This document shows, piece after piece, positions 12,746-21,520 of a stretch of DNA of 64,000 nt (positions are counted from its first letter, which is position 1; every line of letters starts with the position of its first letter). The DNA comes from Dysgonomonas sp. BGC7 (GTDB taxonomy: Bacteria > Bacteroidota > Bacteroidia > Bacteroidales > Dysgonomonadaceae). The DNA is taken from the NCBI RefSeq assembly GCF_001261735.1, contig NZ_CVRP01000001.1:124001-188000 (forward strand). The letters are read 5' to 3'. The position numbers and the translations under genes were made by a program. Below the pieces are notes generated by a model, which worked only from the letters and a program-made list of their open reading frames with translations, ran no database searches and was not told the DNA's origin.

Positions 12746-13912
12746 TTAAGAAAGAAAAAATCTGCGAGTCGAATTTGATATATTTCGAAAATAGACAATG
12801 GGTATATTATTATTTAAAAATACCTGTAAGAAATCATTTTGTGATGCTGATTTTGGAAAATGAGCTACATAAGTTCCTCCGTTTATTTGCAACTTTTCGA
12901 GATTAAGATGCGCAAAAGCTGTTCTAAGTTGTTCTTGAGTCCATTCACTTTCAAATTCTATAATTAACTCTGTTATATTGTCTGTCTTTTCAGGGGTATC
13001 ACTTTCTTGCAAATTGGATGGAAATCCATCTTTTAGAAAGATAACACTGTCTGAAGCCTTTTCTACTTCATAAAGCTGTTGGGAGCTAAGAATAATACCC
13101 ATTGGACGAAATGGAGAACGTGTAATATCCCGAAAGTCATCCAATATTATTTGCTGGGCAAGAATATCAAGATTAGCTAAAGGCTCGTCTATTAATAGTA
13201 GTCTGGGTTTACGTAAAAGAGCCCTTGCCAGTTCGAACCGCATCTTGTATCCTGATGATAAATTTTTCCAACTAAATGCTCTATATTTTCTTAATCCCAT
13301 TCTTGCTATAATCAATTCTACAACAAGGCTGTTTTCTTCTCCTGTAATGCCATATGTGGCGGCTGTGAACTTAAGGTTAGAAAGAAGAGAGCCTTGCCAA
13401 GATGTGGTTCGTTGAGGAATGTATATCAACTGAGAGCGTAAAGAAGAACTATCTTTATGCGGAAACAAATAATTTATTTGTCCGCTTGTCGGCTGTAGTT
13501 CTCTACACAAGCAGCGAAGTAAAGTGGTTTTTCCATTGCCATTTTCCCCTACGAGCCCGACTATCTGTCCTTCTTTTATATCAAAGCTAATAGGGCCTAG
13601 TGCAAAAGCCGATTTTTTGTATGATTTGATTAGTTTATCTACTGATAAAAGGCTTTTATTTGTGCTTAGTGTAATAGGCTTATTTACTAATTCTTTATAG
13701 ATTTCTTCTAACAGGAAAGAGAATTTTTGTTTTTTCTCATTTATATTCTCTGCATTCTGATCGAGCCAGTTTAATAGATCCAGCGTTTTTGTGTAGAAAA
13801 TACTATTCTCTGTGTCTAGAGTAAAGTCGATTAGTCGTTTGGTCAAGAAATTGAAATCATCATAGTCGATGAGTTTCTTCGCTTCTTCAAATTGAGATTG
13901 GAATATTGTCAT
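12746..13912 (-). CDS. ABC transporter ATP-binding protein, degenerate H-loop
   Basis: This 388-residue protein has an N-terminal helical region of about 100 residues, then one ABC domain. The Walker A is GENGNGKTT near residue 118. The signature is LSSGYKMRFELARAL instead of the usual LSGGQ. Walker B and D-loop are LLLIDEPLANLD. At the H-loop position the sequence is ILSSQQLYEVE, so the catalytic histidine is glutamine (Q278). About 75 residues follow, resembling an ABC C-terminal extension. It would energise the membrane protein encoded directly downstream. The substrate is unknown. The Gln substitution may lower or alter ATPase activity. Confidence 0.85.
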   Translation of the reverse strand: MTIFQSQFEEAKKLIDYDDFNFLTKRLIDFTLDTENSIFYTKTLDLLNWLDQNAENINEKKQKFSFLLEEIYKELVNKPITLSTNKSLLSVDKLIKSYKKSAFALGPISFDIKEGQIVGLVGENGNGKTTLLRCLCRELQPTSGQINYLFPHKDSSSLRSQLIYIPQRTTSWQGSLLSNLKFTAATYGITGEENSLVVELIIARMGLRKYRAFSWKNLSSGYKMRFELARALLRKPRLLLIDEPLANLDILAQQIILDDFRDITRSPFRPMGIILSSQQLYEVEKASDSVIFLKDGFPSNLQESDTPEKTDNITELIIEFESEWTQEQLRTAFAHLNLEKLQINGGTYVAHFPKSASQNDFLQVFLNNNIPIVYFRNISNSTRRFFLS

Positions 13913-14097
13913 ATTCTATTTGTTGAGTTGTTTTGTAATATAAGACAAATATATTTTATTTTTCATAGATACCCTCTTTTTGGGAAGAATAATAGGCTCT
14001 TTTAGATATGGAATAACTGATTTGTCACTTGTATAGATGTATTTAAGTTCAATATTCTGTTCTACAGGTAATTTTTGTAATTGCTATGTGAATAAAA

Positions 14098-14132
14098 AAA
14101 GGTAGGCCGGAAATATCCGGCTTACCTTTTAC
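14098..14132 (-). terminator. Terminator of the adhesin operon
   Basis: The arms ggtaggccgg (14101-14110) and ccggcttacc (14117-14126) form a stem with one G-T wobble and a 6-nt loop. An A-run precedes it on the plus strand, which becomes a T-run after the hairpin on the minus strand. It follows the last gene of the operon, which ends at 14161. Confidence 0.85.
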
Positions 14133-14160
14133 CATATAATGTACACTTAAATTTAGAATT

Positions 14161-17058
14161 TCACTTTATCCCTATATTTCTTATGTCAGGATTTACAGGT
14201 ATATAGCAAGCCTTGACAACTACAGCAATAGGATCACTATAAACGACTCCACAGCGATCGGTAGTGACTTTTCGGTAATAGTATGTTCCGGACTTTATGT
14301 GAGTTGGAGACTCATAGTCTGGTGTTGTTGCACCTTGTATATTTGTCCAACCGGATGTCCCATTTGCACTCGATTGCCATTGATAAGTATAAGCTCCACT
14401 GCCGCCTGATGCATCACTTTTTAGTATTGTAGGTTTAGTACGGACGCATAATTCCTGATTCCCAACTGTAGCTCCTGCCGTTATTGGCGGATATACTCTG
14501 ATGAAGACACTATCCAGTACTGGAGTTCCACAAAATTCGGGCATAACTGATACTTTATACCAACCGGACATGTTTGCAGTAGCATTAGTAATTTCCGGAT
14601 TTTGAACATTCGAAGTAAAATTATTAGGTCCTGTCCAGTTATAGTTAGTCTCACCCAATGTGATACATTTCAACTGTATGGAGCTTCCTGTACATAAATT
14701 GTTTTCGACAGAATAGACAACGCGCGCAGACGATAGCTTGGCAAGAGTCATTTGCTGACTAAATTTATTTCCACACACATCGCTTATGCGCACGGTATAA
14801 GTTGAGTCCGGCTCTCCGTAAGAAAAATGTGCTATGTCATTTGTTGTGATATTGCTTATACTTTCTTTTATGGTGTTAGTCTTATTCCACAATTCGTAAG
14901 TATAGGGGGCTACTCCATTTATCGCCTTTACTGAAATATTCCCAACACTTCCTCCTACACATACATATGCTGAAGTTGCATAAGGATTTAGGTCTAAAGG
15001 GGGAGCTGTATAATCAATAGTAACAGTATTTATTACACATCCAGATGTGCTATTAGTAGTCATGATGCCTAAAGTATAGGTTCCTTTACTAGAAAGGATA
15101 AAGGCTTCACCCGGCTTTTTTACGGTTTTATCATAGCCTGTAGGACCATTCGTTAAACGATAAAAAGTACCTGCTGTTTGGTCATTTCCCTGATACGTTA
15201 TGTAACCGGAAGGTGTCAATTTTAATCCTGCACAAGTTATTTCTGTTGTATAATCTAATTTTTTTCCACTGTATATACCATTAAGAGTTACTGTTGCTAT
15301 TATTGGAGTTTGGTCGCCGCAGCCATTAATGATAGTTACTGTGTATGTCCCTGCAGGAAGATATGTTGTTGATGCATAGGTGCTAGAGTTTGTTGTGGAT
15401 ATCGTTCCGGTTTGAGTTATATATCCCGTTGGCCCATTAATAGTATAGGTTGTTCCTGCAGGAGGATACCCCCCATTTTGTTTATAGATACGTAAATATC
15501 CTCTATCTTCAGAACATTGATCAGAAGAGTATAGAGTCAAAGTATATGATGTGGGAATTGTAGTAGTTCTGCTTATAGTAGTTGAATAATCAGGTTTCGG
15601 ACTAGATCCTTTATAAATTGCTTTGAACGAATAGCTTTTTCCATATTCTAGATAGCAGCTACTATTTGTTGAGCCTGTTAGAGTATTTGTACACACTATA
15701 TTTCCTTCTGGATCTGAGATTTCTATTTCAATGGGATAGCAGGGCTCGTATGCAGAGTATGAAACCTTATATTGATTGTTACAAAAGTCATCAGTATAAG
15801 AAAAGGAAAAATCAGATCTACTCATATTCGTGCTTGAGGATAATGTATGTCCATTGGCATCCGTTAGCTTGACTGAATAGGAAGTGCTATACTGAAGTTG
15901 TACTGTTTCAGAGACAACATAGGATAAATTACTTTTATTTAATACCTCGTTCCCCGAACTGGTCTCTGTGACAAGTATAGAAAGGGGGTAGCATAATAGC
16001 CCGTCGTAATCCGTCCATGGTTTGACAGTATAAGAATAAGTCCCACAGTTTCGTGTACTACTATTATTGAAGGAAGGGGTTCTGAAAGAAGCCGCAGATG
16101 AAGTGTGTATATCCGGACATCCTTTTATTCTTGTATATATATATAATTTGTCGGTTGTTCCATAGAGATCTTTATATGTATACGGACTTATGTCTAAGAT
16201 TTTTCTGGCGGATGAATTCCAAACGCTCCATACTGTTGGAGAGCTATCTTTAGGGGCTATCCCAACCTCGTACATCCCATCTGAATAATAACGGTAATAG
16301 TCGGGATAGGTCGTATTGGAAACAGATCCTGGCGCCCATGAAATATTATTGTAATCGTAGTTGACAAAAGTGGTAAGAAAAGAGGAATAGCTTGTACTGA
16401 TAGGGGGGAATCCAGAGATTTCCTCTAAAGAGAAGTTACAAGCAGCAGTATAACAGCCATCATCAACCATGACAATATAGTCTCCAGCAGGATAGTTTGA
16501 TCCGGGTAAAGTATATACACTACCATTCTTTGTGGGTACTACTTCTATAGGTGTGGTAATCCCTGCCGGAGCAGAAGTGATGGTAAATGAGAATGTTCCA
16601 CTACCATCTGTGACATTTAATGCAATAATACCAGTGTTGCATCCTGCATATGATTTACGCGAAGTGCTGGAGTTAAATGAAACTTTCGGCACTTTATAAT
16701 TACCACCAACTACAAGGTTTGATATATTTTTAACCACGTCATACTCACTATCTACTTTACAAAAAGCGCGTACTGTTAGTTGGTACGTTCCCGGAGGAAT
16801 ATTTCTTAAAACATGATCACTTTGCGGATTAATAGAAAAGCCGCTTTCTGAACTTAAACCATATTGTATATTGAAAAGATTAGTTGTATCACCTGAGAGT
16901 ATTACTGCTATTTCTCCATTAGAAAGACAGGTTGAGTTCTTAATTTGAGTATTTACTGTAAAATTGGAATTACAGGTTTGTGCATTTGCTGATGCTGATA
17001 TCAACAAGAATGTATATATAGTGAATAGTGTATAAATAAGCTTTTCCATAATATTCAT
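14161..17058 (-). CDS. Large secreted Ig-like repeat protein, probable surface adhesin
   Basis: This 965-residue protein has a signal peptide (about residues 1-26, ending ANA) and a series of beta-sandwich modules rich in Ser, Thr, Tyr and Gly. Paired cysteines recur in several modules. Near residues 785-860 is an Ig/PKD-like module (YNWTGPNNFTS, then GWYKVSV). Near residues 865-955 is a module with SGAYTYQWQSS and YYYRKVTTDRC, a pattern common in large surface proteins of Bacteroidetes. I see no clear type IX secretion C-terminal domain and no lipobox. It starts 3 bp after the preceding gene, so it is translationally coupled to it. Adhesion or surface-structure function is inferred from the architecture. 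Confidence 0.65.
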   Translation of the reverse strand: MNIMEKLIYTLFTIYTFLLISASANAQTCNSNFTVNTQIKNSTCLSNGEIAVILSGDTTNLFNIQYGLSSESGFSINPQSDHVLRNIPPGTYQLTVRAFCKVDSEYDVVKNISNLVVGGNYKVPKVSFNSSTSRKSYAGCNTGIIALNVTDGSGTFSFTITSAPAGITTPIEVVPTKNGSVYTLPGSNYPAGDYIVMVDDGCYTAACNFSLEEISGFPPISTSYSSFLTTFVNYDYNNISWAPGSVSNTTYPDYYRYYSDGMYEVGIAPKDSSPTVWSVWNSSARKILDISPYTYKDLYGTTDKLYIYTRIKGCPDIHTSSAASFRTPSFNNSSTRNCGTYSYTVKPWTDYDGLLCYPLSILVTETSSGNEVLNKSNLSYVVSETVQLQYSTSYSVKLTDANGHTLSSSTNMSRSDFSFSYTDDFCNNQYKVSYSAYEPCYPIEIEISDPEGNIVCTNTLTGSTNSSCYLEYGKSYSFKAIYKGSSPKPDYSTTISRTTTIPTSYTLTLYSSDQCSEDRGYLRIYKQNGGYPPAGTTYTINGPTGYITQTGTISTTNSSTYASTTYLPAGTYTVTIINGCGDQTPIIATVTLNGIYSGKKLDYTTEITCAGLKLTPSGYITYQGNDQTAGTFYRLTNGPTGYDKTVKKPGEAFILSSKGTYTLGIMTTNSTSGCVINTVTIDYTAPPLDLNPYATSAYVCVGGSVGNISVKAINGVAPYTYELWNKTNTIKESISNITTNDIAHFSYGEPDSTYTVRISDVCGNKFSQQMTLAKLSSARVVYSVENNLCTGSSIQLKCITLGETNYNWTGPNNFTSNVQNPEITNATANMSGWYKVSVMPEFCGTPVLDSVFIRVYPPITAGATVGNQELCVRTKPTILKSDASGGSGAYTYQWQSSANGTSGWTNIQGATTPDYESPTHIKSGTYYYRKVTTDRCGVVYSDPIAVVVKACYIPVNPDIRNIGIK

Positions 17059-17061
17059 TCA

Positions 17062-17580
17062 TTAGAATTTATCTTTTACCAATACAATAACAAGTTCTCC
17101 TTTCAGTGTAAAATCGAAAGAACTATTCCCATATGGTTCAGTAAAAGTGCAAATAACCGTATCGCCTTCAGTTTTCAGTGTATAAAGAGGTGATAGTTGA
17201 TAGGGTATTGAAAAAGCATCATTAGTATCTGGTTCTGTCTCTTTTGCAGGAACCAGTAGCATTCCTTCATTTACTACATAATACTCCTTGTTGTTGTTCC
17301 AAAGTTTGCAACCGACTAAGCGCCCTTTTTGTATCTGTGCAGAGAGTAACACCGGCTGTATAGGAAATGGTAGTTTTTGCAGTTCTTTCAACGATATTGT
17401 GTCATTAAAGACATGGGAGAATACTTCAGTATTGTTATTCTTGTAGGCTGTTGCAGTAGCTTTATGAAATGTATAATTGCCATCCGCATTAGATTCTTCT
17501 CTAATGGTTTTACTTGTTTGTGAATATATATAAGAAGAGAATAAACACAATATTATTATGTATAATAGTTTCATTTTCAA
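17062..17580 (-). CDS. Secreted protein of unknown function in the adhesin operon
   Basis: This 172-residue protein has an N-terminal signal peptide (about residues 1-20) and no other membrane segment. I recognise no family. It contains alternating hydrophobic strands and ends in a beta-rich segment (FTLKGELVIVLVKDKF). It is the middle gene of a three-gene minus-strand operon, 24 bp after the first gene and 3 bp before the large adhesin. It could be a chaperone, anchor or minor component for the adhesin, but nothing in the sequence proves this. Confidence 0.6.
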   Translation of the reverse strand: MKMKLLYIIILCLFSSYIYSQTSKTIREESNADGNYTFHKATATAYKNNNTEVFSHVFNDTISLKELQKLPFPIQPVLLSAQIQKGRLVGCKLWNNNKEYYVVNEGMLLVPAKETEPDTNDAFSIPYQLSPLYTLKTEGDTVICTFTEPYGNSSFDFTLKGELVIVLVKDKF

Positions 17581-17604
17581 TATTTATTTTGATTCTAATT
17601 TGTG

Positions 17605-18258
17605 TTATTTAACTTTGAATATTATATTCATAAATGTCTTTTCCGATGGGGTAATTATGGTATTTAGTCTATAGGTAAGGACACCTGCATCAGTAAGAGT
17701 GACATCTTTAAATACTGTGTTGTCATAATAGGTAATAAAGTATTCAAGTGCAGAACTGCCTAATATAGGCAATGTTGTTGCTCCTGGGCTTTTGGTCGAT
17801 GATGTCAAATTGTTTAACGCAAATTGTTCGGAATATTGATTATATAAATTAATCGAAAATAGATCTGTTAACGAATTATATGAGTCGTCAGCAATATCTG
17901 TTGGTAATACGATGGATGGCATATAAAAGAATTTAGGAATAACAGAATTGACTTCTGCAAATAATTTTACCCATTTAGCTCCGTCATTGTAGTAATATCC
18001 CGGACTCACATCTGCTAAAGTCGCAATGTTATAAACTGTCATCCCCGCTGTGTGTGCAGATAGGGGAGAAGGAGACACTGTTGACGAGAGCGATACTCGT
18101 GGCAGTAAAAGTCCTTTGGAAGAAGTATTCCCAGAGTTTTCTTTCAGATCTAGTAATGCATCATTGTGAGGAGGCTTGTTTGAGCCAATAGTTACTTGTG
18201 CTTGAAGATGTACGGACAATAATCCTAATAGTAGAAAAGAGAATAGTTTTGTTTTCAT
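17605..18258 (-). CDS. Secreted protein with Bacteroidetes surface-protein N-terminus
   Basis: This 217-residue protein has a signal peptide (about residues 1-20, ending LQA). The following region, with LLDLKE, KGLLLPRVSL and AGMTVYN, then GYYYNDGAKW, is a pattern seen at the start of many exported Bacteroidetes proteins such as those with C-terminal tail-fibre-like or lipase-like domains. The C-terminal half is unrecognised. It is the first gene of the adhesin operon. A structural role at the cell surface is inference. Confidence 0.6.
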   Translation of the reverse strand: MKTKLFSFLLLGLLSVHLQAQVTIGSNKPPHNDALLDLKENSGNTSSKGLLLPRVSLSSTVSPSPLSAHTAGMTVYNIATLADVSPGYYYNDGAKWVKLFAEVNSVIPKFFYMPSIVLPTDIADDSYNSLTDLFSINLYNQYSEQFALNNLTSSTKSPGATTLPILGSSALEYFITYYDNTVFKDVTLTDAGVLTYRLNTIITPSEKTFMNIIFKVK

Positions 18259-18461
18259 TGTTATTTGTCTTTTGTCTAAGTATTAATATTATAACCTCAT
18301 ATAAAGTTATATGCTCTATTGTTGTGTTTGAACCAAATAGGTGTGAATAATATAGTTTTATTTGTCGAGTGAATAGAATGAAATAAGTCTTTTGTCTTTT
18401 TGTAAGAAATGTTAATATAAAGGTTTTGTCGTATATGTTTATATTTAAATACTATATTTAT

Positions 18462-18597
18462 AACCGTAGGTTTTTCCTCTAATAATGCATCATGTTTACT
18501 TACTATTTTCCCAAACAATAAGATAAACAGCGAAGACAAATTACAAGAGGTAAAATGCTTATTAGAGGAAAAGAGACAAATTTTATTACCTACGGTT
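18462..18597. repeat. Long interrupted inverted repeat upstream of the adhesin operon
   Basis: The outer arms aaccgtagg (18462-18470) and cctacggtt (18589-18597) are perfect complements. Inside them, ttttcctctaataatgcat (from 18472) pairs with atgcttattagaggaaaa (18555-18572) with a single-base bulge. Further inside, gtttacttactatt and aataagataaac can pair partly. The whole 136 nt can form one long cruciform or a structured leader RNA for the minus-strand operon. It could also be a MITE-like remnant. Confidence 0.65.
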
Positions 18598-18771
18598 TTT
18601 TTAAACAGTAAATTATACATTTTGAAAAATTGTCTGATTTTTTTTATATTAATCAAGGTTGGGCAGTATGATATATGAGTATAATAAAAAATTATACTGA
18701 GTTTGTGTTTTATAAAACAACTGATTATATTATGCGCATAATGCGCATAGGAGGAAAAGTGTATTAATAAA

Positions 18772-18814
<43 letters not shown>

Positions 18815-19117
18815 AGAAAACAGACCTAATCTCCAAATTTTCAGAGAGAATAATATAGTTTGTATTTGTGTTTTTGTTGAGCATTTTTTTTACTATTGGT
18901 GTAATTCTATACCTTAAATATTTAATATTGGACGGATACAAAATAAATACTTTTTTATAATTGGGACAAATATACATAGTTGTTTAACTTTTTTTAGTTG
19001 TTTGTTCTCTATTATATGTTAATTTTTTATTTGTGATTTATTTGGTGGAGATAAAAGTTATTGTTACTTTTTATTCTTCGGGAGGAAGAAACTTTCATTA
19101 TATAACAAAAAAAGAAT

Positions 19118-19125
19118 TATCTTTG
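19118..19125 (+). promoter_or_regulatory. Candidate promoter for ssrA
   Basis: TATCTTTG matches the Bacteroidetes -7 consensus TAnnTTTG, with a TTTC at 19092-19095 as a possible -33 element. It would start transcription about 100 nt before the mature tmRNA end, which fits processing of a precursor. The evidence is consensus match only. Confidence 0.4.
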
Positions 19126-19233
19126 TAGCGGATATTGTTAGAACAGACTTTCATTACTTTTTGTTATTCATTTGTTACTCAATATTCAAGTTTGATATTA
19201 AAGCGTTATTTATCAGACGAAAAATAAACCAAT

Positions 19234-19628
19234 GGGGCTGACTGGCTTTGACAGCGAGATGAAATGGTTTGTAAGCATGCAGTGCGTAGTCGGCTGGCAC
19301 TATAATCTCAGACGTCAAAATTTTAACTGGCAATAACAATTACGCTCTTGCTGCTTAATCGAAGTATAGTAGATTCTAGCTTAATCCTTGCACAGGTGTA
19401 AGGACAGGACATCACCCGGAAGCTGTGGCTTCGAAGCGTGCCGATCAGGTGGTGCAGGTAAATCGGAGATAGGATAGAGGAGGCTTTGGTCTTTATCTGA
19501 AATTAAAAAGCTAAGGTTTGAGTTGGTGGCTTCGGTCTTGCTCATTCACGAAAAAATAAGCGAGGATAAGCATGTAGAAAGCAAATTAGTTCCTTGTTTG
19601 GACGAGGGTTCAAGTCCCTCCAGCTCCA
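19234..19628 (+). ncRNA. ssrA: Transfer-messenger RNA (tmRNA)
   Basis: This is the trans-translation RNA that rescues stalled ribosomes and tags the incomplete protein for degradation. The 5' end (ggggctgact) and the 3' end (cagctcca) form the tRNA-like acceptor stem. The T-arm is ggacgagggttcaagtccctc-like, with the invariant gttcaa loop. The internal tag reading frame ends in a stop at 19358. CCA is not encoded after the discriminator A at 19628. A terminator follows. The 3' end is a common integration site for mobile elements, and a decayed one lies next to it here. Confidence 0.95.
19329..19358 (+). other. tmRNA tag-peptide reading frame
   Basis: Starting at the probable resume codon ggc (19329), the frame encodes GNNNYALAA and stops with TAA at 19356-19358. 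The YALAA ending is the Bacteroidetes form of the degradation tag recognised by ClpXP-type proteases. The exact resume codon is inferred from related tmRNAs. Confidence 0.85.
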
Positions 19629-19652
19629 CTTTTCAGAATTCAAAAGAGTTCA

Positions 19653-19690
19653 ATTCCGCATAAATCATTGATTTATGCGGAATTTTTTTA
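19653..19690 (+). terminator. Terminator of ssrA
   Basis: A 13-bp perfect stem (attccgcataaat at 19653-19665, atttatgcggaat at 19671-19683) with a 5-nt loop is followed by TTTTTT. It lies 25 nt after the end of tmRNA. Confidence 0.9.
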
Positions 19691-19889
19691 GGTGTACAAT
19701 CTAAAATAATCCGTTTAAATTCATATTTCTGGTGTACTATTCGGTGTACATTTCAATTCTGAAAAAATGACACCGAATGCACTGGTATGTATTTAGTAAT
19801 CAAATAATTATTAATTTTTAAGTTTCATAGTGATTGGATTATTTTATACTGATTTCATACTGATTTCATACTGAAATTTGATGTACACC
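19691..19889. repeat. GGTGTAC sites, possible recombinase-binding region
   Basis: GGTGTAC occurs in direct orientation at 19691-19697, 19731-19737 and 19743-19749, and inverted (GTACACC) at 19883-19889. All lie between the ssrA terminator and the recombinase pseudogene. Clustered short repeats beside an attachment site often bind the integrase arm domain. That function is inferred from position only. Confidence 0.4.
19847..19877. repeat. Tandem 11-bp repeat
   Basis: The unit tactgatttca is present twice exactly (19847-19857 and 19858-19868), followed by a diverging third copy. It lies within the GGTGTAC-containing region before the recombinase. The role is unknown. Confidence 0.7.
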
Positions 19890-20082
19890 TCAAAATCTCA
19901 CTATTTTTTAGTTTAATCCAATACTAAATATTCATTACATTCTTTTTCTAGGTTCTGGTATGCAACTGTCAGATTCTTTGATTACTAAATATTGTTTTAT
20001 AAATTCAATAAGATCAACTGTTTGATTCTTATCTAATTAAATCGAAATATATTATTTAGTATTAATTTAAACTGATTTGCAT

Positions 20083-21288
20083 ATGAAAACAATGAGTATT
20101 GCATTTTTCACAAGAAAAGAGCGTATTAATAAAGGAAATGAGATTCCCGTATTTATGAGAATTACTATTGAAGGTAAACGAGCAGAGTTCTCAATAAAAG
20201 AAAAAATCGAAGAAGATAAATGACTGAATGGAAGAGCAGCAGGGAATTCAATTAAGAGTAAAAATTTAAATGATTTGCTAGACTCTTATATGGCAAAAGC
20301 AAAAGAGTATTACCGTTTTTTATATGACAAAAACGAATCCGTAACAGTTTTGAAGATTGCAGACCTAATGAAAGGAAAAAATGTCAGTGATAAAACTTTA
20401 TTATGGCTTTGTGATAAATATATTTCCAAAATATCAAACCTTATTGATAATGGATATGCTGATGCTACATTAACACGTTATCAAACCACAAAAAGACACA
20501 TAGAAGCCTTTTTAAAGAAGAAATACAGGAAAAATGATATTCTTATTACTGACCTTAACTATGAGTTTATTTCGTAATTTGAAAACTATTTTAAAAGAAC
20601 TCGTAAATGCAATCATAATACTTCGATGAAGTATTTGAAAAATCTGAAAGCTATTGTAAATCTTGCTTTAAAGAATGATTGGTTAGATAAAGACCCATTT
20701 CGTCAATTCACTTGTAAAATCCAACCAGTAGAAAGAGATTTTCTTACGGAAGAAGAAGTCTTAAAAATCAAAAATAAGAAGATAATTGTTGAACGATTAG
20801 GAATAGTAAGAGATGCTTTTGTTTTAGCCTGCTTCACTGGTTTATCCGATATTGATATTAAGCAATTAAGAAAGCAGAATATAATTACAGGTGTTGATGG
20901 AGAACAGTGGATATATGCTAATAGAGAAAAAACAAATATTATTTCTAAAATACCCCTTCTTCCGGAAGCAGATAAAATAATCAAAAAATATAGTTCTTAT
21001 TTTCATTTGAGAGAAACAGGTTATATAATTCCAGTACCATCCAATCAGAAGGTTAACGCATATCTAAAAGAAATTGCTGATTTAGCAGAGATTACGAAGA
21101 ATCTTACATTTCGTTTCGCACGCCACTCGTTTGCAACCCTCGCCCTAAACTATGGAATGTCTATAGAGTCAGTGAGTAAAATGCTAGGACATAATCAAAT
21201 AAGAACAACACAAATATATGCTAAAGTGACTGAAGAAAAAATAGCTAAAGAAATGGCTGCTTTTAAAAATAGAAAGAAAAAAGCCTAA
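20083..21288 (+). pseudogene. Tyrosine recombinase (integrase), broken by two in-frame stops
   Basis: One reading frame runs from the ATG at 20083 to the TAA at 21286, about 400 codons, and it is interrupted by TGA at 20221-20223 (probably from TGG, in the place of Trp) and TAA at 20575-20577. The N-terminal part fits the arm-type and SAM-like core-binding domains of Bacteroidetes integrases. The catalytic part (from about 20750) shows CFTGLSDIDIKQL, then FRFARHSFATLALNYG, LGHNQIRTTQIYAKV with the nucleophile Tyr. The first His of the HxxR box is Arg. It would have integrated the element beside ssrA. The enzyme is probably inactive. Confidence 0.88.
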
Positions 21289-21331
21289 CATACAACAATA
21301 CACATATAGCCCCTTATCTGATTTCGATTTG

Positions 21332-21365
21332 CAGTTGTCAAGAAATCCTAGACAACTGTTTTTAT
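21332..21365 (+). terminator. Terminator of the recombinase pseudogene
   Basis: Arms cagttgtc (21332-21339) and gacaactg (21351-21358) with an 11-nt loop are followed by TTTTTAT. It lies about 45 nt after the recombinase stop codon. Confidence 0.75.
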
Positions 21366-21420
21366 ATGAAAAAGAACAGATGCAAAACACAGAAAAAATA
21401 GGAATAATAAGCGAAAAAGA

Positions 21421-21487
21421 TAAAAAATGTATCATTTTACATAAAGTCATAGGGTAAAAATGTATCTTTATACGCAAAGTCATGTGG
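21421..21487. repeat. Imperfect tandem repeat of about 33 nt upstream of the ATPase pseudogene
   Basis: Two copies beginning taaaaaatgtatc (21421) and taaaaatgtatc (21455) share the pattern aaaatgtatc-N6-(cataaagtcat or cgcaaagtcat). They end about 35 nt before the ATG of the ATPase pseudogene at 21521. Such a tandem element in this position suggests a protein-binding operator or a repeat kept with this ATPase family. Confidence 0.6.
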
Positions 21488-21520
21488 CGTTTATGTAAAC
21501 AGCGAAAAACGACCAAATAT

